Shown here: positions 57,901 through 64,000 of the stretch, piece by piece
How positions within the stretch are numbered: the first letter of the stretch is position 1
Layout: every line of letters starts with the position of its first letter
Source: Streptomyces syringium
GTDB lineage: Bacteria; Actinomycetota; Actinomycetes; Streptomycetales; Streptomycetaceae
Direction of reading: 5' to 3'
NCBI RefSeq assembly: GCF_017876625.1
Contig: NZ_JAGIOH010000001.1
Span: 5,973,501 to 6,037,500, forward strand
DNA: 64,000 nucleotides
The notes under the pieces: generated by a model
The model's database searches: none
Told to the model about the DNA's origin: nothing
The model's input: the letters and a program-made list of their open reading frames with translations, nothing else
Program-made: the position numbers and the translations under genes

Positions 57901-60900
57901 CCCGCTCCACCAGCTCGCGGAAGGACGGGTTGCCGGACAGATCGGTGCGCAGCACCAGGGTGTTGATGAAGAAGCCGACCAGGTCGTCGAGGGCTTCGTC
58001 GGTCCGTCCTGCGATCACGGTGCCGATCGGGATGTCCGTACCGGCACCGAGCTTGCCCAGCAGGGCGGCGAGGGCGGCCTGCACCACCATGAACACGCTC
58101 GCCCCGCAGGCGCGCGACAGGTCCGCCACCTGCTGATGGATGTGGGGCGCGATCCGCAGCGGAGCCATGCCGCCGCGATAGTCCGTCACCGCCGGGCGCG
58201 GCCGGTCCGTCGGCAGCGGCAGCTCCTCCGGGATGCCGGCCAGCGCGGTGCGCCAGAAGGCCAGCTGCCCGGCCAGCGCGCTGCCGGGGTCGCTCTCGTC
58301 CCCCAGGACCTGGCGCTGCCACAGCGTGTAGTCGGCGTACTGGACCGGCAGCGGCTCCCACCGCGGGGCCGTGCCCTCGCAACGGGCCGCGTAGGCCGTC
58401 GACAGGTCCCGCGACAGCGGGGTCAGCGACCAGCCGTCGCTCGCGATGTGATGCATCACGATCAGCAGGACGTGATCATCGGCCGCGACCCGGAACACAT
58501 GCGCCCGCAGCGGGATGTCATGGGCGAGGTCGAAGCCCTGCTGCGCCGCCGCGCTCACCTCCTGGTCGAGGTCGCCGGCGGTGACATCGGTGACCACGAG
58601 CCGCGGGACGGCCCGGCCGACGGGCAGGACCTGCTGGCGGGGACGGTTCTCGACGTCGGGGAACACCGTGCGCAGGCTCTCGTGCCGGGCCACCACATCG
58701 CCCAGTGCCGCTTGCAGAGCGGCCAGGTCCAGCGTTCCCAGCAGCCGGGTGCACAGAGGGATGTTGTACGTCGCGTTCGGCCCCTCGAAACGGTTCAGGA
58801 ACCACAGGCGCCGCTGGGCGAACGACAGCGGGATGTCCTCCGGCCGTTCCATGACGCCGAGCGCCTGACGCGAGGCGCCCGCCGAGTCCAGCCGGCCGGC
58901 GAGGCCGGCGACCGTGGGCTCCTCGAAGACCGCGCGCACCCCCAGTTCGATCTCAAAGGCGGAGCGGATGCGGCTGACCAGGCGGGTCGCCAGGAGCGAG
59001 TGACCGCCGAGCTCGAAGAAGCTGTCGTCGATGCCGATGCGCTCCAGCCCCAGGATATCGGCGAACAGGGCGCAGAGGGTCTCCTCCCGCGCGGTGCGCG
59101 GTCCCCGCGAGGAGACCTGCCCGCTGAAGTCGGGGGCCGGCAGCGCCTTGCGGTCCAGCTTGCCGTTGGGCGTCAGCGGGAAGGACTCCAGCACCACGTA
59201 CGCGGAAGGCACCATGTAGTCCGGCAGCGTGGCGGCCAGATGGTTCCGGAGCTGGGCCGGGTCCGGGCTGCCACCCTCCTCGGCCGGGATCACGTAGGCC
59301 ACGATGCGCTTGTCACCCGGCCGGTCCTCGCGGACCACGACCAGCACCTGGCCGACGGCCGGGTGCGCGGCCGCGGCGGCCTCGATCTCGCCCAGCTCGA
59401 TGCGGAAGCCCCGCACCTTCACCTGGTCGTCGACGCGGCTGACGAACTCCAACTGCCCGTCGGCACGCCACTTGACGATGTCACCCGTGCGGTACATACG
59501 CCCGCCCGCGGCACCGAAGGGGTTGGCGACGAAGCGTCCAGCGGTGAGGTCGGGGCGGCCCAGGTAGCCGCGGGCCAGGAGGTCGCCGCCGATGTAGAGC
59601 TCACCCCCGACACCCACGGGAACGGGCCGGAGCCGGCCGTCCAGGACGTACAGCTGGGTGTTCCAGATCGGACGGCCCATGGGAACGGCGCCCGCAGGGG
59701 AGCTGTCACCGGGCTCGACGCGGTACTCGGTGCAGCCGACGGTGGCCTCGGTGGGACCGTATTCGTTGATGACGGTGACACCGGGGTGGTGGCGCCGCCA
59801 CTCGTCCAGCACCTCGCCCAGCAAGGCCTCGCCACCCAGGACCAGCTCCCCGGAGGGGGAGAACCGCTCCGGCAGCGCCATGAGCAGACCGAGGTGGGCG
59901 GGCGTCGCCTTGACGAAGCCGGGCTGCTCGAAGTCCTCCCGGGCGGCGTCATCGTCCAGCTCGGTCAGATGGACACAGCCGCCCGCGGTCAGGGTGCCGA
60001 GCAGGCCCGTGACGGTCAGGTCGAAGGAGACGGGGGAGTGGACCAGGGCACGGCCGGAAACCGCCGGGAAGCGGGCCCGCGTCCATGCCAGATAGAGGTT
60101 GAGCGACCGGTGCTCGACCACCACGCCCTTGGGGCGGCCGGTCGATCCCGACGTGTAGATGACGTACACCGGGTGGGCCGGCGAGAGGGGCGCCGTCCGG
60201 TCCTCGTCGGTCAGGTCCGTGCCCGGCAGGGTCGCCACCGCGTTCCGGACCACCGCGTTGTCGACGACCACCAGGGAGGAGGCGTCCACGGGCAGCTTCG
60301 GCGCCGTGTCGGAGTCGGCGAGCACACAGACGGGCCTGGTGTTCGAGAAGATGTACGCGATGCGGTCGGCGGGGTAGTCCGGGTCGACCGGCAGGTACGC
60401 CGCACCCGTCTTGGCCACCGCGAGCAGCGCGACCGGCAGTTCCACGGTCCGGGTGAGGACCACACCCACGTAGCTCTCCGGGCCGACACCACGGGTGAGC
60501 AGCAGACGGGCCAGCCGGTTCGCCCGCTCGTTCAACTCCGCGTACGTCAGGCGCCCGGCACCGCTCACCACGGCCTCGGCGTCCGGTGTCGCCGCGGCCT
60601 GGGCCTCGAGCAGCTCGGGCAGCATCGCCCCGGGCACCTCGTGCGCCGTGTCGTTCCACTCGAACAGCTGCTGCCGGCGCTCCTCCTCGGAGAGGAGTTC
60701 CAGCTCACCGATCACCCGCGACGGATCCGTCAGGGCTTCCGCCACCCGCAGGAAGCGCGCGACGATCCGCTCGGCCGCCTCGGGACCGAAGACGTCGGCG
60801 CGGTAGTCGGCGCGCACGTGCAGCCGTTCACCGAGCGGGATCACCAGGACCCCGATCGGGTAATGGGTGGCATCGAGCGGCTCGGTGCTCATCACCGAGA

Positions 60901-63900
60901 GATCACCGACCGACTGCGCGAGCGCGTCGTTGTCGACCGGGTAGTTCTCGTACACCAGCAGTGTGTCGAACAGGTCGCCCAGTCCCGTCGCCTCCCGGAT
61001 GTCAGTGAGGCCCACATGCTGGTGCGGCATGAGCTCGGACTGCTCGTCCTGGAGCCGGGTGAGCAGACTGCCCACGGTCTCCGCCGCATCGATCCGGACC
61101 CGCACGGGGAGGGTGTTGATGAACAGGCCGACCATGGACTCGATGCCCGGGATGTCCGCGGGACGGCCGGAGACCGTCGTACCGAACACCACGTCGTCCC
61201 GGCCGGTCAGCTGCCCCAGCGTGACGGCCCATGCCAGCCCCATGAGCGTGTTCAGCGTGACACCGTGCGCACGGGCCGTCTCACGCAGCGCCGCGGCGAA
61301 CTCCGCGGGCAGCTCCTTGGAGACCCGCTCCGGGACCACCGGCTTCCGCGAGGGGTCCACCGGTGCCAGCAGGGTCGGCTCCTCGAAACCGTCGAGTGCC
61401 TTGGCCCAGGCCGCCTTGGCGGCGGGCCGGTCCTGCCGGGCCAGCCAGGCCAGATAGTCGCGGTAGGGCGTCACCCTCGGCAGGCCGGAGGCGTCACCCT
61501 TGTGGTGGTACATGTCGAACAGCTCGCCCAGCAGAGCCCCGAACGACCACCCGTCCATGAGGATGTGGTGATTGGTGACCGTGAAGACGTACCGGCCCGG
61601 CCCGAGCGTGATCAGCGCGAACCGCATCAGCGGCGGAGCCGCCAGATCGAAGCGGCGGTTGCGGTCCTCGTCCAGCACGCGGGCGAGCTCGGCCTCGCGA
61701 CGGGCCTGGGGCAGGCCGCTCAGATCCAGCTCGGTCCAGGGCACCGTCACTTCCGACGGGATCACCTGCACGGCATCGCCGGTGTCCAGGATCTGGAACC
61801 CGGCCCGCAGGTTGGCGTGGCGCTTGAGCAGGTTGTCCGCGGCCGTCCGCAAGGCCGCGCCGTCCAGGTCGCCCTCGATCTCAAAGGTGAACTGAACGGT
61901 GTAGACGTCGTATCCCTGCTGGTCGTACAACGCGTGGAAGAGCAGGCCCTCCTGCAGAGGAGCGAGCGGCAGCACGTCCGCCAACCGCGGCTGCCGGGTC
62001 TCCAGGGCGTCGATGTCGCGCTGCGCCAGCCTGACCAGGGAGAGGTCGGAAGGGGTGTGACCGCCGGCGCCGGGGCCTTCGGCGTGGGTGACGATCGCCC
62101 GCAGCGCGCGGAACCAGCTCTCCGCCAGGTCCCGCACCTCGTCCTCGCTGAACAGCTCGAGCGGCCACGCCCAGGTGGCGACCAGGGTCGGGCCCTCGGG
62201 AGTCTCCCGGGCTATCGAATTGAGCCCCAGCACGTGGGTCAGCGGCATCCGCGGGTCGGCGCCACCACCCAGGTCGTCCTCGGTGCCGCCGTCCGCCTCG
62301 GAGGTCGAACCACCGAGCCGGCCGAGGTAGTTGAAGCTGATCTGGGGGGTGGGGAGGGTGGCGAGGGTGGCTGCTGTCTGCTGGTTGAGGTGGCGCAGCA
62401 GTCCGTAGCCGGCGCCGTTGTCGGGGAGGGCGCGGAGTTGTTCCTTGATGGTTTTGACGGCGTTGCCGAGGGTGGGTCCGCCGGCCCAGACGTCGGGCCA
62501 GTCGTGCTCGCTCACACCGGGGTCGAGATTGACGGGGAACATGCTGGTGAACCAGCCGACGGTGCGGGAGATGTCGGCACCGGGCACGAGCTCCTCGCGG
62601 CCGTGGCCCTCCAGATCGATCAGCGCTCCGGACCCGCCGAGCCCCCGGCGTCGCTTCCAGTCGCTCACAGCGAGCGCGAAACCGGTGAGGAGGATGTCGT
62701 TGACACCCGCGTGGAACACCGCGGGCACCTGCGACAGCAACGCACCCGTGACATCCACGGGCAGCGAGACGGACAGGCCACCGGACGTCGCCATCACATC
62801 GCGTTCGGGATCCAGCGGACGGGAGCCCAGCCGGGGGTCCTCGACCTGGAGCATGGAGGTCCAGACGTCCAGTTCGGCGACACGGGCCTCGGAGGACGCC
62901 GCCTCCACCAGACCCTGGGCCCAAGCCCGGAAGGAGGTACCCACCGGCTCCAGGTCCGGCTCGCGTCCGGCGGCGACCGCGTCGTACGCCGCCGCGAGGT
63001 CCGGGAGCAGGATCCGCCAGGAGACCCCGTCCACCACGAGGTGGTGTGCCATGAGCAGCAGACGGCCGGGCACGTCCGGGCCGGAGTCGAACCACACCGC
63101 CTGAAGCGTCACACCGGCGTCCGGGGCCAGTCGCTCCTGGGCCGCCTGAGCCGTTTCGCCCAGCGGCGCCGTGGCCGCGTCCACCCGGTGCACGAGGTCC
63201 TCCGCGCGAACGGAGCCCCGGGGCGTGATCTCCAGGGCCCAGCTGCCGTCCTCAGGACGGGACAGCCGCAGCCGCAGCGCGTCATGGTGGTCCAGCACGG
63301 CCTGCAGCGCCTTCGTCAGCGTCCCGAGGTCGTAGTCGCCCGGAACCTGCACCACCATGGCCTGGTTGAAGCCGTCCACAGGACCGCCGGTCTCCCGCAG
63401 ATGGTGGATGATCGGCGTGAGCGGCACCGTGCCGACACCGGCGTCCGGGGCCGCCCGGTCGGGCTTCGTGTCGTTGACGTCCTGAGCGATCGCGGCGAGG
63501 GCCTCGACGGTCCGCTGCTTGAAGACATCACGAGGCGTGAACAGCAGCCCGGCACGGCGGGCCCGGCTGACGAGCTGGATGGACACGATGCTGTCGCCGC
63601 CCAGCTCGAAGAAGCTGTCGTCGACGCCGACCTGCTCCAGCCCGAGGACCTCCGCGAACAGCGTGCACAGAGCCTCCTCGCGCGGGTCGCGCGGGCCCCG
63701 GCCGGACACCGCGCGGTTGAAGTCGGGCGCGGGCAGGGCCTTGCGGTCCAGTTTCCCGTTGACGGTCGCGGGCAGCGCGTCGAGGACCACGAACGCCGCC
63801 GGCACCATGTACTCCGGCAACAGCCCCGCCACATGCTCACGCAGCACGTCGGCGTCCGCGACCGCACCCGGGGCCGCGACGACATAGGCGACCAGACGCT

Positions 63901-64000
63901 TGTTGCCGGGCTGGTCCTCGCGCACCACGACCACGCCGTGCGCGATCGACTCGTGATCGGTCAGCACCGCGCCGATCTCACCCAGCTCGATTCGGAAGCC
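54917..64000 (-). CDS. Terminal NRPS, 5' partial: (A)-T-E-C-A-T-C-A-T-TE
   Basis: The frame is open to the window edge (GFRIELGEI at the edge is A8), so the N-terminus is missing. Order from the right: end of an A domain; T (ELGGDSIVSIQ); epimerase (HHLVVDGVSWRI near 63050); D-L type C domain (LPLAPLQEGLLFHA near 61980; HHILMDGWS); A with code D-L-T-K-V-G-E-V-G-K, read as Asn (~60690-59250); T (ELGGHSLLATR); L-L type C (HHIASDGWS near 58440); A with code D-A-L-L-V-G-A-V-A-K (~57530-56060), specificity unclear; T (ELGGDSIVSLQ); TE (~55700-54920, nucleophile LGWSLGA, His in ASHHDLMS). The TE would release the peptide by hydrolysis or macrocyclisation. So the last residues are D-X-Asn-X. Its promoter is outside the window. 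Confidence 0.92.
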   Translation of the reverse strand, partial: GFRIELGEIGAVLTDHESIAHGVVVVREDQPGNKRLVAYVVAAPGAVADADVLREHVAGLLPEYMVPAAFVVLDALPATVNGKLDRKALPAPDFNRAVSGRGPRDPREEALCTLFAEVLGLEQVGVDDSFFELGGDSIVSIQLVSRARRAGLLFTPRDVFKQRTVEALAAIAQDVNDTKPDRAAPDAGVGTVPLTPIIHHLRETGGPVDGFNQAMVVQVPGDYDLGTLTKALQAVLDHHDALRLRLSRPEDGSWALEITPRGSVRAEDLVHRVDAATAPLGETAQAAQERLAPDAGVTLQAVWFDSGPDVPGRLLLMAHHLVVDGVSWRILLPDLAAAYDAVAAGREPDLEPVGTSFRAWAQGLVEAASSEARVAELDVWTSMLQVEDPRLGSRPLDPERDVMATSGGLSVSLPVDVTGALLSQVPAVFHAGVNDILLTGFALAVSDWKRRRGLGGSGALIDLEGHGREELVPGADISRTVGWFTSMFPVNLDPGVSEHDWPDVWAGGPTLGNAVKTIKEQLRALPDNGAGYGLLRHLNQQTAATLATLPTPQISFNYLGRLGGSTSEADGGTEDDLGGGADPRMPLTHVLGLNSIARETPEGPTLVATWAWPLELFSEDEVRDLAESWFRALRAIVTHAEGPGAGGHTPSDLSLVRLAQRDIDALETRQPRLADVLPLAPLQEGLLFHALYDQQGYDVYTVQFTFEIEGDLDGAALRTAADNLLKRHANLRAGFQILDTGDAVQVIPSEVTVPWTELDLSGLPQARREAELARVLDEDRNRRFDLAAPPLMRFALITLGPGRYVFTVTNHHILMDGWSFGALLGELFDMYHHKGDASGLPRVTPYRDYLAWLARQDRPAAKAAWAKALDGFEEPTLLAPVDPSRKPVVPERVSKELPAEFAAALRETARAHGVTLNTLMGLAWAVTLGQLTGRDDVVFGTTVSGRPADIPGIESMVGLFINTLPVRVRIDAAETVGSLLTRLQDEQSELMPHQHVGLTDIREATGLGDLFDTLLVYENYPVDNDALAQSVGDLSVMSTEPLDATHYPIGVLVIPLGERLHVRADYRADVFGPEAAERIVARFLRVAEALTDPSRVIGELELLSEEERRQQLFEWNDTAHEVPGAMLPELLEAQAAATPDAEAVVSGAGRLTYAELNERANRLARLLLTRGVGPESYVGVVLTRTVELPVALLAVAKTGAAYLPVDPDYPADRIAYIFSNTRPVCVLADSDTAPKLPVDASSLVVVDNAVVRNAVATLPGTDLTDEDRTAPLSPAHPVYVIYTSGSTGRPKGVVVEHRSLNLYLAWTRARFPAVSGRALVHSPVSFDLTVTGLLGTLTAGGCVHLTELDDDAAREDFEQPGFVKATPAHLGLLMALPERFSPSGELVLGGEALLGEVLDEWRRHHPGVTVINEYGPTEATVGCTEYRVEPGDSSPAGAVPMGRPIWNTQLYVLDGRLRPVPVGVGGELYIGGDLLARGYLGRPDLTAGRFVANPFGAAGGRMYRTGDIVKWRADGQLEFVSRVDDQVKVRGFRIELGEIEAAAAAHPAVGQVLVVVREDRPGDKRIVAYVIPAEEGGSPDPAQLRNHLAATLPDYMVPSAYVVLESFPLTPNGKLDRKALPAPDFSGQVSSRGPRTAREETLCALFADILGLERIGIDDSFFELGGHSLLATRLVSRIRSAFEIELGVRAVFEEPTVAGLAGRLDSAGASRQALGVMERPEDIPLSFAQRRLWFLNRFEGPNATYNIPLCTRLLGTLDLAALQAALGDVVARHESLRTVFPDVENRPRQQVLPVGRAVPRLVVTDVTAGDLDQEVSAAAQQGFDLAHDIPLRAHVFRVAADDHVLLIVMHHIASDGWSLTPLSRDLSTAYAARCEGTAPRWEPLPVQYADYTLWQRQVLGDESDPGSALAGQLAFWRTALAGIPEELPLPTDRPRPAVTDYRGGMAPLRIAPHIHQQVADLSRACGASVFMVVQAALAALLGKLGAGTDIPIGTVIAGRTDEALDDLVGFFINTLVLRTDLSGNPSFRELVERVKETDLAAYANQDVPFERLVEEINPVRSMARHPLFQVMLAFQNNSTERTDIPGARMLPHPVGLDVAKFDLSFDLGERFAPDGSPAGIEGGIHFATGLFDQSTVETLAARLEQLLDAVTAAPERAITHVDVLTERERQRVLHDWNDTERAIEPVTLPALFETQVALTPSATAVESAELSLGYAELNARANQLAHALIARGVGPEKVVALALPRSVDIAVAQLAVVKAGAAFLPVDPDYPADRISYILDDSAPALLVTDSEHAARLPRHGVPQVLLDTVDLSAQRRDNPGVPLSVAHPAYLIYTSGSTGRPKGVVVTHHGLASFAAVEVERFDVTADSRVLQYASPSFDASVLELCMTYAAGATLVVPPPGPLAGEVLAEVLLGRGVTHALIPPAALASVPSGDFPAFRSLVVGGDATSAELVDRWAPGRRMVNAYGPTESTVAATMSDPLAAGTGTPAIGRPVHNTRVYVLDPGLRPVPAGVAGELYVTGAGLARGYLGRAALTSERFVACPFGGPGERMYRTGDIARWTTDGRLSYLGRADNQVKVRGFRIELGEIESALVSHDQVAQVAVVVREEKPGEPALVAYVVPEAGDGAGQAELRRHVAASLPSYMVPSAFVRLDALPVTPNGKLDRKALPAPDLGESAGSRGPRTPQEEMLCGLFAEVLGLERVGIDGNFFELGGDSIVSLQLISRIRSVLGIKVSNRAVFETPTVAELVESLGTDSGRDGFEVLLPLRPGGDKPPLFTFHATGGLAWGYGEFLKQIRSEYPVYGLQARGFKPGEPLAESMAAMAADYIEQMRSVQPHGPYHLLGWSLGALTAQEVATQLQEQGEEIGLLVNLDQVPFEESLGDGRPEYTEQIVFRALLQVAGLDVDSVGDDVVLEYAQVMEMVSSRDSALGNLEPHHIDAFAKVMENNYRIVSDHRPKELKGDMMVIVSLYQHGDEAVPRMVDLWRPHVTGRIETHPMTASHHDLMSPGTAAEIGRLVYDKLRSLD

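Noticed and set aside
56781..58382. 533-aa alternative frame inside the terminal NRPS
   Set aside because: Same-strand frame shadow in high-GC DNA; composition is Arg/Gly/Ala-rich without domain motifs.
1..64000. tRNA, rRNA, CRISPR array, insertion sequence or attachment site
   Set aside because: I looked for transposase-like proteins, terminal repeats, tRNA-like cloverleaves and regularly spaced repeats and saw none; no evidence of recent mobile-element insertion.

Overview
The window is high-GC actinomycete DNA with Streptomyces-like features: ATGA start/stop overlaps, GTG starts, many GC-rich terminator hairpins and only two TTA (bldA-type) leucine codons found. I read it as a chromosomal flank of about 12 kb followed by most of a large nonribosomal lipopeptide cluster that runs off the right edge.

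Flank (1-12.3 kb): the tail of a TPR-type regulator with a coupled HFCD flavoprotein, an RDD membrane protein, a DinB protein, an imine-reductase-like oxidoreductase behind a MerR-type promoter, a TipA-type MerR regulator, a DUF885 protein, a 1318-aa ALF-repeat polymorphic toxin (HINT plus C-terminal toxin) with an overlapping candidate immunity gene, a UdgX-type uracil-DNA glycosylase and a small secreted cysteine-rich protein.

Bridge (12.4-19.8 kb): an HTH-only LysR-like protein; a leftward operon of an A-T-TE synthetase (arylpyruvate/terphenyl-synthetase type), an extended SDR and a SnoaL-like protein; then two paralogous LuxR-type HTH regulators linked by a 24-codon upstream ORF.

Cluster core (19.9-64 kb): an acyltransferase, a type II thioesterase, an MMPL exporter, an ACP, a ketoreductase, a DsbA/HCCA-isomerase-like protein and an MbtH protein; a UbiB-like kinase; then a leftward run of P450, two hot-dog proteins, an alpha/beta hydrolase and four ketosynthase-like proteins (two with intact Cys-His-His, two degraded). 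This set matches the type II PKS-like machinery of cinnamoyl/polyene-acyl nonribosomal peptides (skyllamycin and WS9326A types). It would build an unsaturated or aryl acyl chain that a starter C domain loads onto the first residue. To the right are a thioesterase, a mycofactocin-type SDR, a stand-alone A-T protein whose code reads as Thr, an NRPS of order C-T-C-A-T-C-A-T-E whose first module has no A domain, a membrane acyltransferase, a DrrAB-type ABC exporter and a leftward terminal NRPS ending in TE. From my hand-read codes the peptide would be acyl-Thr-Ser-D-(Val-like)-...-D-X-Asn-X, with the middle outside the window.

The strongest unexplained signal is a shared promoter architecture: GCAGCTTGCTG (dyad CAGC-TT-GCTG), then exactly 9 bp, then a -35-like hexamer, 17-18 bp and a -10. 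It is found ahead of most transcription units from 12.4 to 54.9 kb and marks a probable regulon of the two LuxR-type regulators. All functions are inferred from sequence by eye; no database search was possible.
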